DNA of 26,346 nt. Origin: PWXP01 sp964487655 (lineage in GTDB: Bacteria; Planctomycetota; Planctomycetia; Pirellulales; Thermoguttaceae). The DNA is taken from positions 1-26,346 of the forward strand of contig CAZASB010000026.1 of NCBI GenBank assembly GCA_964487655.1. Direction: 5' to 3'. The notes under the pieces are model-generated. The model saw only the letters and a list, made by a program, of their open reading frames with translations. It had not been told where the DNA came from and ran no database searches. This document shows, in pieces, positions 7,027 to 14,663 of the stretch (the stretch's first letter is position 1; every line of letters begins with the position of its first letter). The translations under genes were made by a program, and so were the position numbers.

Positions 7027-8511
7027 ATGAGTACGGCAACGCCAAGAAAGCGGATTTCCATCGACCCCATCACACGGCTCGAGGGGCACGGCAAGATCGA
7101 CATCTTCCTCAACGAAGAGGGCGACGTAGCCAATGCCTACCTCCAAATCCCGGAACTTCGCGGCTTTGAAAAATTCTGCGTGGGCCGGACGGCCGAGGAC
7201 ATGCCGAACCTGACCAACCGCATTTGCGGTGTTTGCCCCGAGGCGCACCATATGGCGGCCAGCAAGGCACTCGACGCCGTGTGGCATGTCGATCCGCCGC
7301 CGACGGCCAAGAAGCTGCGAGAGATGTTCTACAGCATCTTCTTCACGACCGACCATACCACGCACTTCTACGCATTGGGTGGCCCCGACTTCGTTGTTGG
7401 CCCCGAGGCCCCGCCCGCCCAGCGCAACATCCTCGGCGTCGTGGCCAAGGTGGGCTTGGATATCGGCGGCAAGGTCATCAACATGCGCCGCAACGGCCAT
7501 CATTTGCTCAAAATGATGGGCGGCCGCCCGGTGCATCCGAACTGGGGTCTGCCCGGCGGTGTAAGCCGCGGCATCAACGAAGAGCAGCGGCAGGAGATCG
7601 AGAAACTCGGCCGCGAAGCCATTGAGTTTGCCCAGTTCTCGCTGAAGATCTTCGATGACGTGGTCCTGAAAAACTCCGACTATGTCGACCTGATTACCGG
7701 CGATACGTATACGCACAAGACATATAACATCGGCACGGTCGACGAGAACAACCACCTGAGGTTCTACGACGGCAAGGTCCGCGTGACCGGTCCGGACGGC
7801 AAGGAACACGCCAAGTACGATGCCAAGGACTATCGCGAATACGTCTCCGAACGCGTCGAGCCCTGGACGTACCTGAAGTTCCCGTATCTGAAGAAAATTG
7901 GCTGGAAGGGCTTTGTCGACGGCGTGGAGTCAGGCGTGTACAAGTCGACGCCCCTTTCGCGGCTGAACGTGGCCGACGGCATGGCCACGCCGCTTGCCCA
8001 GGCCGAGTACGAGCGTTTTTACGACGTGCTGGGCGGCAAGCCGGTCCACCATACGCTTGCCACGCATTGGGCTCGGCTCATCGAAGTGCTCTACGCAACC
8101 GAGCGTTGGGTGGAATTGGCCACCGATCCGGAAATCACAGGTAAGGAGTACCGCGTAATTCCCACCGAAACGCCAACCGAGGGTATTGGCTGCGTCGAGG
8201 CCCCTCGCGGCATTCTCACGCACCACTACAAGACCGACGAGCGAGGGATTCTCACGGCGGTCAACTTGGTCGTGGGCACGACGAACAACAACGCGCCCAT
8301 TTGCATGTCGGTCAAGAAGGCCGCCCAGGGGCTCATCCATAAAGGTGTGGTCCGCGAGGGCCTGCTGAACATGGTCGAAATGGCCTTCCGAGCCTACGAT
8401 CCCTGCTTCGGCTGCGCCGCGCACAGCCTCCCCGGCCAGATGCCGCTTGTGGTAAACGTCCGCGACCCGCGCGGCGAGGTGGTCGAAACCCTGTCGCAGT
8501 ACGTCGCATGA
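7027..8511 (+). CDS. mvhA: MvhA-like [NiFe]-hydrogenase large subunit (group 3c)
   Basis: A 495-residue catalytic subunit that activates H2 at the Ni-Fe(CN)2CO site. Both metal-binding motifs are intact: L1, RICGVCPEAHH with Cys67 and Cys70, and L2, DPCFGCAAH with Cys461, Cys464 and His467. The tail after His467 is 28 residues long, the kind of C-terminal extension removed by a maturation endopeptidase after nickel insertion, and the next gene encodes such a protease. The motif style and neighbours place it in group 3c (methyl-viologen-reducing, Hdr-linked). I chose the ATG at 7027 (GGGAG 8 bases upstream) over an in-frame GTG at 7018. The stop overlaps the protease start (ATGA). Confidence 0.95.
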   Translation: MSTATPRKRISIDPITRLEGHGKIDIFLNEEGDVANAYLQIPELRGFEKFCVGRTAEDMPNLTNRICGVCPEAHHMAASKALDAVWHVDPPPTAKKLREMFYSIFFTTDHTTHFYALGGPDFVVGPEAPPAQRNILGVVAKVGLDIGGKVINMRRNGHHLLKMMGGRPVHPNWGLPGGVSRGINEEQRQEIEKLGREAIEFAQFSLKIFDDVVLKNSDYVDLITGDTYTHKTYNIGTVDENNHLRFYDGKVRVTGPDGKEHAKYDAKDYREYVSERVEPWTYLKFPYLKKIGWKGFVDGVESGVYKSTPLSRLNVADGMATPLAQAEYERFYDVLGGKPVHHTLATHWARLIEVLYATERWVELATDPEITGKEYRVIPTETPTEGIGCVEAPRGILTHHYKTDERGILTAVNLVVGTTNNNAPICMSVKKAAQGLIHKGVVREGLLNMVEMAFRAYDPCFGCAAHSLPGQMPLVVNVRDPRGEVVETLSQYVA

Positions 8512-8990
8512 GAACCCTCGTTCTCGGCCTCGGCAACCCGATCGTCTCCGACGACGGCGTGGGGCTGCGCGTGGCGGCCGAACTTCGTACGCGTCTGGCG
8601 GGAAATGCCGGAATCGAGGTGGACGAAGACTACTGGGGCGGCCTGAAACTGATGGAACGGATGATCGGCTACGATCGGGCCGTGGTGATCGACGCCATCC
8701 AGACCGGTGCGGCCCCCGGAACGATCCACCGACTGCAACCCAATGATCTGCCCACCCAAAGGAGTGCCTCCGCACACGACGTTAACCTATCGACCGCCCT
8801 GACCCTCGGTCGGCAGGCAGGCATGCACTTGCCGCCGGATGAGGCGGTCATCCTTGTCGCAATCGAAGCGGCCGATATACTGAACTTTGGTGAGCAGCTC
8901 ACACCCGAGGTAGAGGCAGCCATACCTCGGGCCGTGGCGCTCGTGATGGAAGTTCTCGCGGCCGGCTGGCCGGCTCGGGAAAACGCATGA
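8508..8990 (+). CDS. [NiFe]-hydrogenase maturation protease (HyaD/HycI family)
   Basis: A 160-residue endopeptidase that cleaves the C-terminal extension of the hydrogenase large subunit after nickel is in place. The family N-terminus LVLGLGNPIVSDDGVG is clear, and the three nickel-sensing residues known from HybD are matched: Asp16 (Glu in HybD), Asp62 (in VVIDAI) and His90 (in SAHD). The length is typical. It overlaps the mvhA stop by ATGA and lacks a strong Shine-Dalgarno of its own, so translation is probably coupled to mvhA. MvhA-type processing as its target is inferred from this position. I leave the symbol open because different hydrogenase families use different names for this protease. 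Confidence 0.93.
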   Translation: MRTLVLGLGNPIVSDDGVGLRVAAELRTRLAGNAGIEVDEDYWGGLKLMERMIGYDRAVVIDAIQTGAAPGTIHRLQPNDLPTQRSASAHDVNLSTALTLGRQAGMHLPPDEAVILVAIEAADILNFGEQLTPEVEAAIPRAVALVMEVLAAGWPARENA

Positions 8991-9022
8991 CCCAAATCAT
9001 TCATCCCAAGGAGTGCATTGAA

Positions 9023-9469
9023 ATGATTTCGCCCGAACTCCTCCGTCGTTATCCCTACTTCGCCGGTGTCAGCGACGAAAGCCTCAAAGAGATCGCTATG
9101 ATCGCCGAGGAGAAGCGAGTGCCGGCCGGTACCCGCATGTTTGGCGAGGGCGACCCCGCCAACTACTTTTACATCATTGGCAAAGGCGAGGTCAACATCG
9201 ACTACATGCTCGGCAGCGGCGAGATGCGCACCGTCGACACGTTGATCGACGGCGATCTACTCATTTGGTCGGCCCTGATCGAACCGTACAAGACCACGGC
9301 CATTGGGACGACGACGAAGGACTGCGAACTCTTGTGCGTCAACGCGACTCGACTGAGGCAGTTGTGCGAGAAAGACCCCCTTCTTGGCTACCGCCTGACG
9401 GGGCAGGTGGCCAAGCTATTGGCCCATCGCCTGGAAGGCGCTCGGGTCCAGTTGGCCGCGGTCGATTAG
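9023..9469 (+). CDS. Stand-alone cyclic-nucleotide-binding-fold protein
   Basis: A 148-residue protein made of one CRP/CNB-type beta-barrel domain with flanking helices and no DNA-binding domain. The fold is suggested by the pattern PAGTRMFGEGDPANYFYIIGKGEV. The segment equivalent to the phosphate-binding cassette (GDLLIWSALIEPYKTTA) lacks the usual Gly-Glu and Arg of cAMP-binding proteins, so cAMP/cGMP binding is doubtful. AAGGAG at 9008-9013 is 9 bases before the ATG at 9023; an alternative ATG at 8987 overlapping the protease stop would add 12 residues. It lies between the protease and hypA, with a 9-base gap to hypA, so it is part of the hydrogenase cluster. A sensory or allosteric role for the hydrogenase/Hdr complex is an inference; its ligand is unknown. 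Confidence 0.85.
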   Translation: MISPELLRRYPYFAGVSDESLKEIAMIAEEKRVPAGTRMFGEGDPANYFYIIGKGEVNIDYMLGSGEMRTVDTLIDGDLLIWSALIEPYKTTAIGTTTKDCELLCVNATRLRQLCEKDPLLGYRLTGQVAKLLAHRLEGARVQLAAVD

Positions 9470-9478
9470 GTCGCTTCG

Positions 9479-9835
9479 ATGCACGAACTGTCGATCGTTG
9501 AAGCTCTAATTGAGCAAGTGAACCACGAGTTGCACCGCGCCGGACAAAAAGGACGCATCGTCGAACTCAACTTGGCGGTCGGTCGTTTATCGGGCGTCAA
9601 TAGCGATTCGCTCCGTTTCGCGTTCGACCTGCTCAGCCCCGGCACCATTGTCGACGGCGCCGAGGTTATTATTAAGGAACCCAAGGCCGCTTGCCGGTGC
9701 CGCGACTGCAACCATGTCGAACCGATCGACGAACTGGTGGCCGAGTGCCCCAAGTGTGGCAGCTCCAACGTGGTCATTGAAGGCGGACGAGAACTGACGC
9801 TTGATAGCATTGAATTAGAACCGAGTGAATCATGA
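9479..9835 (+). CDS. hypA: HypA nickel-insertion protein
   Basis: A 118-residue HypA, the nickel metallochaperone that works with HypB to deliver Ni to the hydrogenase large subunit. It begins with the invariant MHE nickel-binding motif (His2) and has the zinc-binding pairs Cys74-x2-Cys77 (CRDC) and Cys90-x2-Cys93 (CPKC). The length is normal. It starts 9 bases after the preceding CNB-fold gene, with only a weak ribosome-binding sequence, and its stop overlaps the start of hypB (ATGA), as expected for partners that act together. Confidence 0.96.
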   Translation: MHELSIVEALIEQVNHELHRAGQKGRIVELNLAVGRLSGVNSDSLRFAFDLLSPGTIVDGAEVIIKEPKAACRCRDCNHVEPIDELVAECPKCGSSNVVIEGGRELTLDSIELEPSES

Positions 9836-10503
9836 AAATTGTCGCCGCGAAGAAACTGCTTAAGGCCAACGACCAGCTTGCCGCTAAGAACCGCGCGAAG
9901 TTCTCGACGGCTGGCGTCTTCTGCGTGAATATCGTCGGATCGCCCGGCGCTGGAAAGACCACCTTGCTCGAAGGCCTATTTAAGGCCCTCGGCGAGGGAC
10001 CGCGCCCCGCGGTCATTGAAGGCGATATCGCCGGCGCTATCGACGCGGAGCGAATCGAGCGGCTCGGCGTGCCCGTCGTGCAGATCAATACGGACGGCGC
10101 TTGCCACCTCGACGCCAACATGATCGCATCCGTGCTCGACGATCTGGACCTAAAGGCCATCGACCTGCTGTTCATTGAGAACATCGGCAATCTGGTATGC
10201 ACCGCCGGGTTCGACCTGGGCGAGCAGTTGCGCATCGTGGTGCTCAGCACGGTCGAAGGGGACGACAAGGCCATAAAGTATCCGGCCATCTTCCAGAGTT
10301 CCCACGCCATGGTCATTACGAAGTGCGACCTGCTGAGCCACACGAACTTCGACCCTGCGCGCATCACCGCGGACTACCGCCGCCTGGCCCCCGAAGGCCG
10401 CGTATTTCAGGTAAACGCTCTCACCGGCGAAGGCGTGCCAGACGTGGCCGAGTGGCTGCTCAGCGGCCGTCCACCGAGTACAGGCGCCGGCCGGTCGCAA
10501 TGA
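9832..10503 (+). CDS. hypB: HypB GTPase for nickel insertion
   Basis: A 223-residue GTP-hydrolysing protein that powers nickel delivery with HypA. Seen: the P-loop GSPGAGKTT at 36-44, EGDIAGAIDAERI (switch region) from about 63, the metal-site pair Cys91-His92 in DGACHLDA, ENIGNLVC ending at Cys123, and the guanine-specificity element TKCD at 163-166 where NKxD is classical. It lacks the N-terminal CxxCGC site and the His-rich stretch found in some HypBs, so it is the compact type without nickel storage. The start overlaps the hypA stop. The annotated frame ends at 10503, directly before an antisense gene remnant. Confidence 0.95.
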   Translation: MKIVAAKKLLKANDQLAAKNRAKFSTAGVFCVNIVGSPGAGKTTLLEGLFKALGEGPRPAVIEGDIAGAIDAERIERLGVPVVQINTDGACHLDANMIASVLDDLDLKAIDLLFIENIGNLVCTAGFDLGEQLRIVVLSTVEGDDKAIKYPAIFQSSHAMVITKCDLLSHTNFDPARITADYRRLAPEGRVFQVNALTGEGVPDVAEWLLSGRPPSTGAGRSQ

Positions 10504-10507
10504 AAGG

Positions 10508-10648
10508 CGTCCCGTTGGCCAGTCCGTGTACGTCCAGGTACACTACTTGGCACCGATTGGTCATGGCGTACGCCCGATCACCCTCGACCGTCGGCGGCGA
10601 CATGAAGCCAACCCCGCGGCAGTCGGCCCACTTCACCGCGAGCAATTT
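10508..10648 (-). pseudogene. Antisense remnant of a PQQ-like beta-propeller protein gene
   Basis: Read on the minus strand, about 45 codons give a continuous peptide containing AVKWADCRGVGFMSPPTVEG, then DRAYAMTNRCQVVYLDVHGL. From memory this closely resembles the propeller blades of PQQ-binding-like outer-surface proteins abundant in planctomycetes, where the pattern is roughly SPTVxGDRVYxxTNRxEVVCLDxxG. There is no start and no remaining gene on either side: the match begins right after the hypB stop and fades before the hypF start. I read it as a small duplicated or inserted gene fragment in the hypB-hypF gap. The resemblance is by recognition, not by a search. Confidence 0.55.
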
Positions 10649-10670
10649 CGGCGCGGTAAGAAGGCGTATT

Positions 10671-13043
10671 ATGAAATCACGCGCGGACCATGAATCGGAC
10701 TGTCGACGCATCGCCGTCACCGTACGTGGGGTGGTTCAGGGGGTCGGATTCCGGCCGTTTGTGTATAACACGGCCCGAGCGGCGGGGTTGACCGGGTTTG
10801 TGCGGAACGACGCCGATCGGGTACATATCGAGGTCGAGGGACCGAGGAAGATAGTAGAAAACTTTGTCGAGCGACTGAAGAACCATCCTCCGCGGCAGGC
10901 CGAAATCGAGACCGTCGACGTAGCAGCCATCGCCTGTCATAACGATTGGCCGAGCGAGTTCCACATTGAGGCAAGCCATGACGCGGCCGCGCCCCAACCG
11001 ACCATTCCAGCCGATCTGGCGACCTGCCCCGAATGCCTGACGGAAATCCGCGACCCCAAGCAACGTCGATACGGTTACCCGTTCACCAATTGCACGCAGT
11101 GCGGCCCGCGATGGTCGATTATCGAGGGCCTGCCTTACGATCGGCCTCGCACGTCGATGCGGGCCTTCACGATGTGCCCCGACTGCCGCCGCGAATACGA
11201 AGCCCCCGCCGATCGGCGGTTCCACGCGCAGCCGATTGCATGTCCTCGTTGCGGTCCGCGGCTATGTCTGCTCGGACCACTGGGTGACGAACTCGCTATT
11301 GACAATGAGGCCCTGCTGGCGGCAGCCGCCGAGATCATGGCCGGGCGCATCGTAGCCCTGAAGGGCCTTGGCGGGTTTCAACTCCTTTGCGATGCCACCA
11401 GCGATGCGGCCGTTACTCGCCTGCGGCAGCGAAAGCGCCGTCCCGCCCGGCCCTTAGCCGTCATGGCGGCCACGCTCGACGACGTACAAATCTGGTGCCG
11501 TGTTTCCGAGGTCGAGGCCGCAACGCTTCAGTCGCCCCAGGCCCCCATTCTCCTGCTGCGGAAGTCCGGCGGGCCGGGACTCGCAGAAGCCGTGGCGCCG
11601 GGGAATCCTTACCTCGGGGCCATGCTTCCCTACACGCCACTGCACCACTTGCTCATGGACGCTGTCGAGCGGCCGGTGGTCTGCACGAGTGGCAACCTAT
11701 CCGAGGAGCCGATGGTCACCACCACCGGCGAAGCACTAGCCCGCCTCGGCCCGATAGCCGACTGCCTTCTCACGCACAATCGGCCCATCGTACGGCCGGT
11801 GGACGACTCCGTTGCACGCATCTTGGACGGCCAGCTTCAGCTTCTTCGCCGGGCTCGCGGCTATGCACCGCGGCCGGTCGCCATTCCGTCGGACGGTCAT
11901 GTCTCCGTTTTAGCCATGGGCGGCCACCTGAAGAATACCGTGGCTCTGGCCCTGCCGACCGCCAGCCCAACCACAGGCGGTAAGCCGGCCAAGTCACGGC
12001 CTGCCATTCTGAGTTCGCACGTTGGCGATCTCGAAAGCGTGTTGAGTCTGGAGGTCCATCGGCGAGCAGCGGCCGATCTGACAGCGTTCTTCCACGCGAA
12101 ACCTGCCAAAGTCGCGTGCGATTTACATCCAGACTACGCCTCGACGCGCGAGGCCGAGTCACTTGCCCGGCAGTGGGATGTCCCCCTGGTCCGCGTGCAG
12201 CATCATCATGCCCATGTCGCCGCGTGCATGGCGGAACATGGGCTGGAGGGGCCCGTGCTGGGCATCTCCTGGGACGGTACGGGCTATGGCCCGGATGGCA
12301 CCGTTTGGGGCGGCGAAATGCTACAATGCGACCGTGCAGAGTTCGTGCGAGTGGCACACTTGCGTCCGTTTCCGCTGCCCGGCGGCGACCGCGCCGCCCG
12401 TGAACCTCGCCGTTCGGCCCTGGGCCTGCTGTTCGCCGCATGGGGACGAGACGCTAAAGAGTTGGCATTGCAGTGGTTTACGCACCAGGAGCTACGAATT
12501 CTGCTCGACGCGCTCGAACTCCAACTCAACAGCCCGCGTACCAGTAGTATGGGCCGGATTTTCGACGCCGTGGCGGCAATTGTCGGCCTGCCGCAAATCG
12601 TGACCTTCGAGGGGCAGGCAGCCATGGCCCTGGAATTCGCCGCCGACTCAACCGAGGCAGGCGTCTACCCCCTCCCGTTAGCTGAAGGGGTACCCGCGAT
12701 AGCCGACTGGCAGCCCATGCTCGAAGCCCTGTTGGCCGACCTTCGGGTCGGCGTGTCCGTCAGTACCGTTTCGGGACGATTTCATAACGCCCTGGCCGGA
12801 CTGGCGGTCGCGGCAGCCGAACGCGTTGGATGCCACCGGGTTGTAATTTCGGGCGGTTGCTTTCAGAATGGAGTCTTGAGCATTCTTGCCCGGCAGCAGC
12901 TTGAGCATGCCGGATTCGAGGTCTTTTCCCACCATCGCGTTCCGCCTGGCGACGGCGGTATTGCCCTCGGACAGCTTTACGTGGCCACCAAGGGCGGCTC
13001 ATCGGCGGAGGCGGAGGAACGCAACAATGCTACGAGAAGTTGA
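10671..13043 (+). CDS. hypF: HypF carbamoyltransferase
   Basis: A 790-residue enzyme that turns carbamoyl phosphate and ATP into carbamoyl-AMP and transfers the carbamoyl group to HypE, the first step to the cyanide ligands. Domains in order: acylphosphatase (VRGVVQGVGFRPF, residues 18-30); a double zinc finger with the exact spacing Cys119-x2-Cys122-x18-Cys141-x2-Cys144-x24-Cys169-x2-Cys172-x18-Cys191-x2-Cys194; a YrdC-like domain from about 225; and a Kae1-like domain with HHHAH at 511-515. I chose ATG 10671 (AAGAAGG 6 bases upstream). An in-frame ATG at 10500 overlapping the hypB stop would add 57 residues, but those codons lie over the antisense PQQ-like remnant and resemble nothing in HypF. 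Confidence 0.95.
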   Translation: MKSRADHESDCRRIAVTVRGVVQGVGFRPFVYNTARAAGLTGFVRNDADRVHIEVEGPRKIVENFVERLKNHPPRQAEIETVDVAAIACHNDWPSEFHIEASHDAAAPQPTIPADLATCPECLTEIRDPKQRRYGYPFTNCTQCGPRWSIIEGLPYDRPRTSMRAFTMCPDCRREYEAPADRRFHAQPIACPRCGPRLCLLGPLGDELAIDNEALLAAAAEIMAGRIVALKGLGGFQLLCDATSDAAVTRLRQRKRRPARPLAVMAATLDDVQIWCRVSEVEAATLQSPQAPILLLRKSGGPGLAEAVAPGNPYLGAMLPYTPLHHLLMDAVERPVVCTSGNLSEEPMVTTTGEALARLGPIADCLLTHNRPIVRPVDDSVARILDGQLQLLRRARGYAPRPVAIPSDGHVSVLAMGGHLKNTVALALPTASPTTGGKPAKSRPAILSSHVGDLESVLSLEVHRRAAADLTAFFHAKPAKVACDLHPDYASTREAESLARQWDVPLVRVQHHHAHVAACMAEHGLEGPVLGISWDGTGYGPDGTVWGGEMLQCDRAEFVRVAHLRPFPLPGGDRAAREPRRSALGLLFAAWGRDAKELALQWFTHQELRILLDALELQLNSPRTSSMGRIFDAVAAIVGLPQIVTFEGQAAMALEFAADSTEAGVYPLPLAEGVPAIADWQPMLEALLADLRVGVSVSTVSGRFHNALAGLAVAAAERVGCHRVVISGGCFQNGVLSILARQQLEHAGFEVFSHHRVPPGDGGIALGQLYVATKGGSSAEAEERNNATRS

Positions 13044-13070
13044 AGACACGACCGCTGGCAAGGAGTGATT

Positions 13071-13343
13071 ATGTGCCTAGGAATCCCAGGTAAAGTCATC
13101 GAAACGTTCGAACGCGACGAATTGCCCATGGCAAAAGTTGAGTTTGGCGGAATTCAAAAGGATATTTGCCTTGCCTACACGCCCGATGCCGAGCCGGGCC
13201 AGTACGTACTGGTCCATGTCGGGTTTGCCATCAACCAGATTGACGAAACCGAAGCCCAGGAAGTCTTCCGATACATCGAAGAAATTGAACGGCTCGGGGC
13301 CGGCGAGGAGAACTGCTTGGCGGAAGGCGCCCCAGACGGCTAG
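13071..13343 (+). CDS. hypC: HypC chaperone
   Basis: A 90-residue HypC/HybG-family chaperone that carries the Fe(CN)2CO unit with HypD and delivers it to the large-subunit precursor. It starts MCLGIPGKV; Cys2, exposed after removal of Met1, is the essential residue, which fixes the start at ATG 13071 and rules out the in-frame GTG at 13065. AAGGAG (13060-13065) lies 5 bases upstream. HVGFAINQID in the second half is typical of the family. The tail after about residue 75 is longer and more acidic than in the shortest homologues. It lies 27 bases after hypF and 72 bases before hypD. Confidence 0.96.
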   Translation: MCLGIPGKVIETFERDELPMAKVEFGGIQKDICLAYTPDAEPGQYVLVHVGFAINQIDETEAQEVFRYIEEIERLGAGEENCLAEGAPDG

Positions 13344-13415
13344 GGGCTCGCGAATGTCTCTTTCCTTCTTTCCATAACGCCCACTCCCCTGTCCACCTGC
13401 CCCACGCCGCCGACC

Positions 13416-14534
13416 ATGAAGTACCTCGACGAATACCGCAACGCCGACGCCGCTCGATCGCTGGTCCGCGCCATTGCGGCCCGCGTGACTCGGCCGTGGA
13501 ACATTATGGAGGTGTGCGGCGGGCAAACGCACTCGATCGTTCGTTTTGCACTCGACGAAATCCTGCCCGACGAGATCACCTTGATCCACGGCCCGGGCTG
13601 CCCGGTGTGCGTAACCTCGATTGAGACGATCGACCGAGCGATAGCCCTGGCAGCTCGGCCAGAGGTGATCTTTTGCAGCTTCGGCGATATGCTGCGCGTG
13701 CCCGGCTCGAAGAAGGACCTATTCACCGTCAAGAGCGAAGGGGGCGACGTGCGCATCGTGTACTCGCCCATCGACGCGGTCAACTTGGCTCGCAAGCATC
13801 CCGAGCGGCAAGTGATATTCTTCGCCATCGGATTCGAGACCACGGCGCCGGCCAACGCGATGGCCGCCGTGCAGGCCGCCCGCCTGGGGTTGGAGAACTT
13901 CTCCATGCTCGTCGCGCACGTACTCGTCCCGCCGGCCATTCGTGCCGTGCTCGACTCGCCCGACTGCCGAGTTCAGGCGTTCCTGGCAGCCGGCCATGTT
14001 TGCACCATCATGGGTGCAAGCGAGTATCGCCCCATTGCCGAGCGCTATGGCGTTCCCATTGTCATCACGGGCTTTGAGCCGGTCGATATCCTTCGCGGCG
14101 TGCTGCTGTGCGTTGAGCAACTGGAATCGGGCCGGAACGAAGTCGAAAACGCGTATGCCCGCGGAGTGCATGACGAGGGCAACCTAGCGGCGCGGCGGCA
14201 ACTTGCAGAGGTGTTTGAAGTCATCGCGCGCAAGTGGCGAGGCATTGGCGAGATACCGGCCAGCGGGTGGCGGTTGTGCGAGACGTACGCCCGGTTCGAC
14301 GCCGAACGCCGGTTCGACCTTGGAGACATTACAGCCGAGGAACCCGAGGCATGTCGCGCGGGGGATGTACTCCAGGGCCGGCTGCGTCCTTGCGACTGCC
14401 CCGAGTTCGGCGTAAGATGCACGCCGGAGAACCCGCTTGGCGCCCCCATGGTTTCCGCCGAGGGAGCCTGCGCGGCATACTATCGCTACCGCCGCCGACA
14501 AGACACTGTAGGGTTGGCTACACGGGAACCATAG
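13416..14534 (+). CDS. hypD: HypD iron-sulfur scaffold protein
   Basis: A 372-residue [4Fe-4S] protein on which, with HypC, the Fe(CN)2CO cofactor is assembled. Conserved motifs are present: CGGQTH with Cys34, GPGCPVCVT with Cys62 and Cys65, GFETTAP in the central domain, and the C-terminal cluster region with Cys313, Cys326, Cys328, Cys335 and Cys352. The length is normal for the family. The ATG at 13416 gives the usual MKYLDEYR N-terminus, although no strong Shine-Dalgarno is visible. A 129-bp gap with a stable hairpin separates it from hypE. Confidence 0.96.
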   Translation: MKYLDEYRNADAARSLVRAIAARVTRPWNIMEVCGGQTHSIVRFALDEILPDEITLIHGPGCPVCVTSIETIDRAIALAARPEVIFCSFGDMLRVPGSKKDLFTVKSEGGDVRIVYSPIDAVNLARKHPERQVIFFAIGFETTAPANAMAAVQAARLGLENFSMLVAHVLVPPAIRAVLDSPDCRVQAFLAAGHVCTIMGASEYRPIAERYGVPIVITGFEPVDILRGVLLCVEQLESGRNEVENAYARGVHDEGNLAARRQLAEVFEVIARKWRGIGEIPASGWRLCETYARFDAERRFDLGDITAEEPEACRAGDVLQGRLRPCDCPEFGVRCTPENPLGAPMVSAEGACAAYYRYRRRQDTVGLATREP

Positions 14535-14553
14535 CTACCTCCCTCCGTATCCG

Positions 14554-14575
14554 ATCGGCGGCGCAAGCCGCTGAT
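14554..14575 (+). other. Hairpin with GCAA tetraloop between hypD and hypE
   Basis: ATCGGCGGC-GCAA-GCCGCTGAT folds into a 9-bp stem (one G-U pair) closed by GCAA, a stable GNRA-type tetraloop, 20 bases after the hypD stop. No T-run follows, so it does not look like an intrinsic terminator. It more likely affects processing or stability of the hyp mRNA, or partly limits read-through to hypE. Confidence 0.5.
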
Positions 14576-14584
14576 AGAGAAGCC

Positions 14585-14617
14585 GGCAAGAGGCAAGCAA
14601 AGACAAGGCAAGGCAAG
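14585..14617 (+). repeat. Short GGCAAG repeat tract upstream of hypE
   Basis: GGCAAG occurs four times in 33 bases (starting 14585, 14592, 14607 and 14612), giving a purine-rich, slippage-prone tract in the hypD-hypE gap directly after the tetraloop hairpin. It is non-coding in any frame I would accept. Its role, if any, is unknown. Confidence 0.5.
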
Positions 14618-14663
14618 CTGGAAGCTTAACCTACAGGGGACTGGAGAACTCAATAGAAACGTC

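Noticed and set aside
6511..7809. A 432-codon minus-strand open frame opposite mvhG/mvhA
   Set aside because: It covers essential motifs of two hydrogenase subunits on the other strand and has no recognisable motif of its own.
10500..10670. 57-codon upstream extension of hypF starting at an ATGA overlap with hypB
   Set aside because: The extension is not HypF-like and lies opposite the PQQ-like remnant. ATG 10671 has a good ribosome-binding site directly before the acylphosphatase domain.
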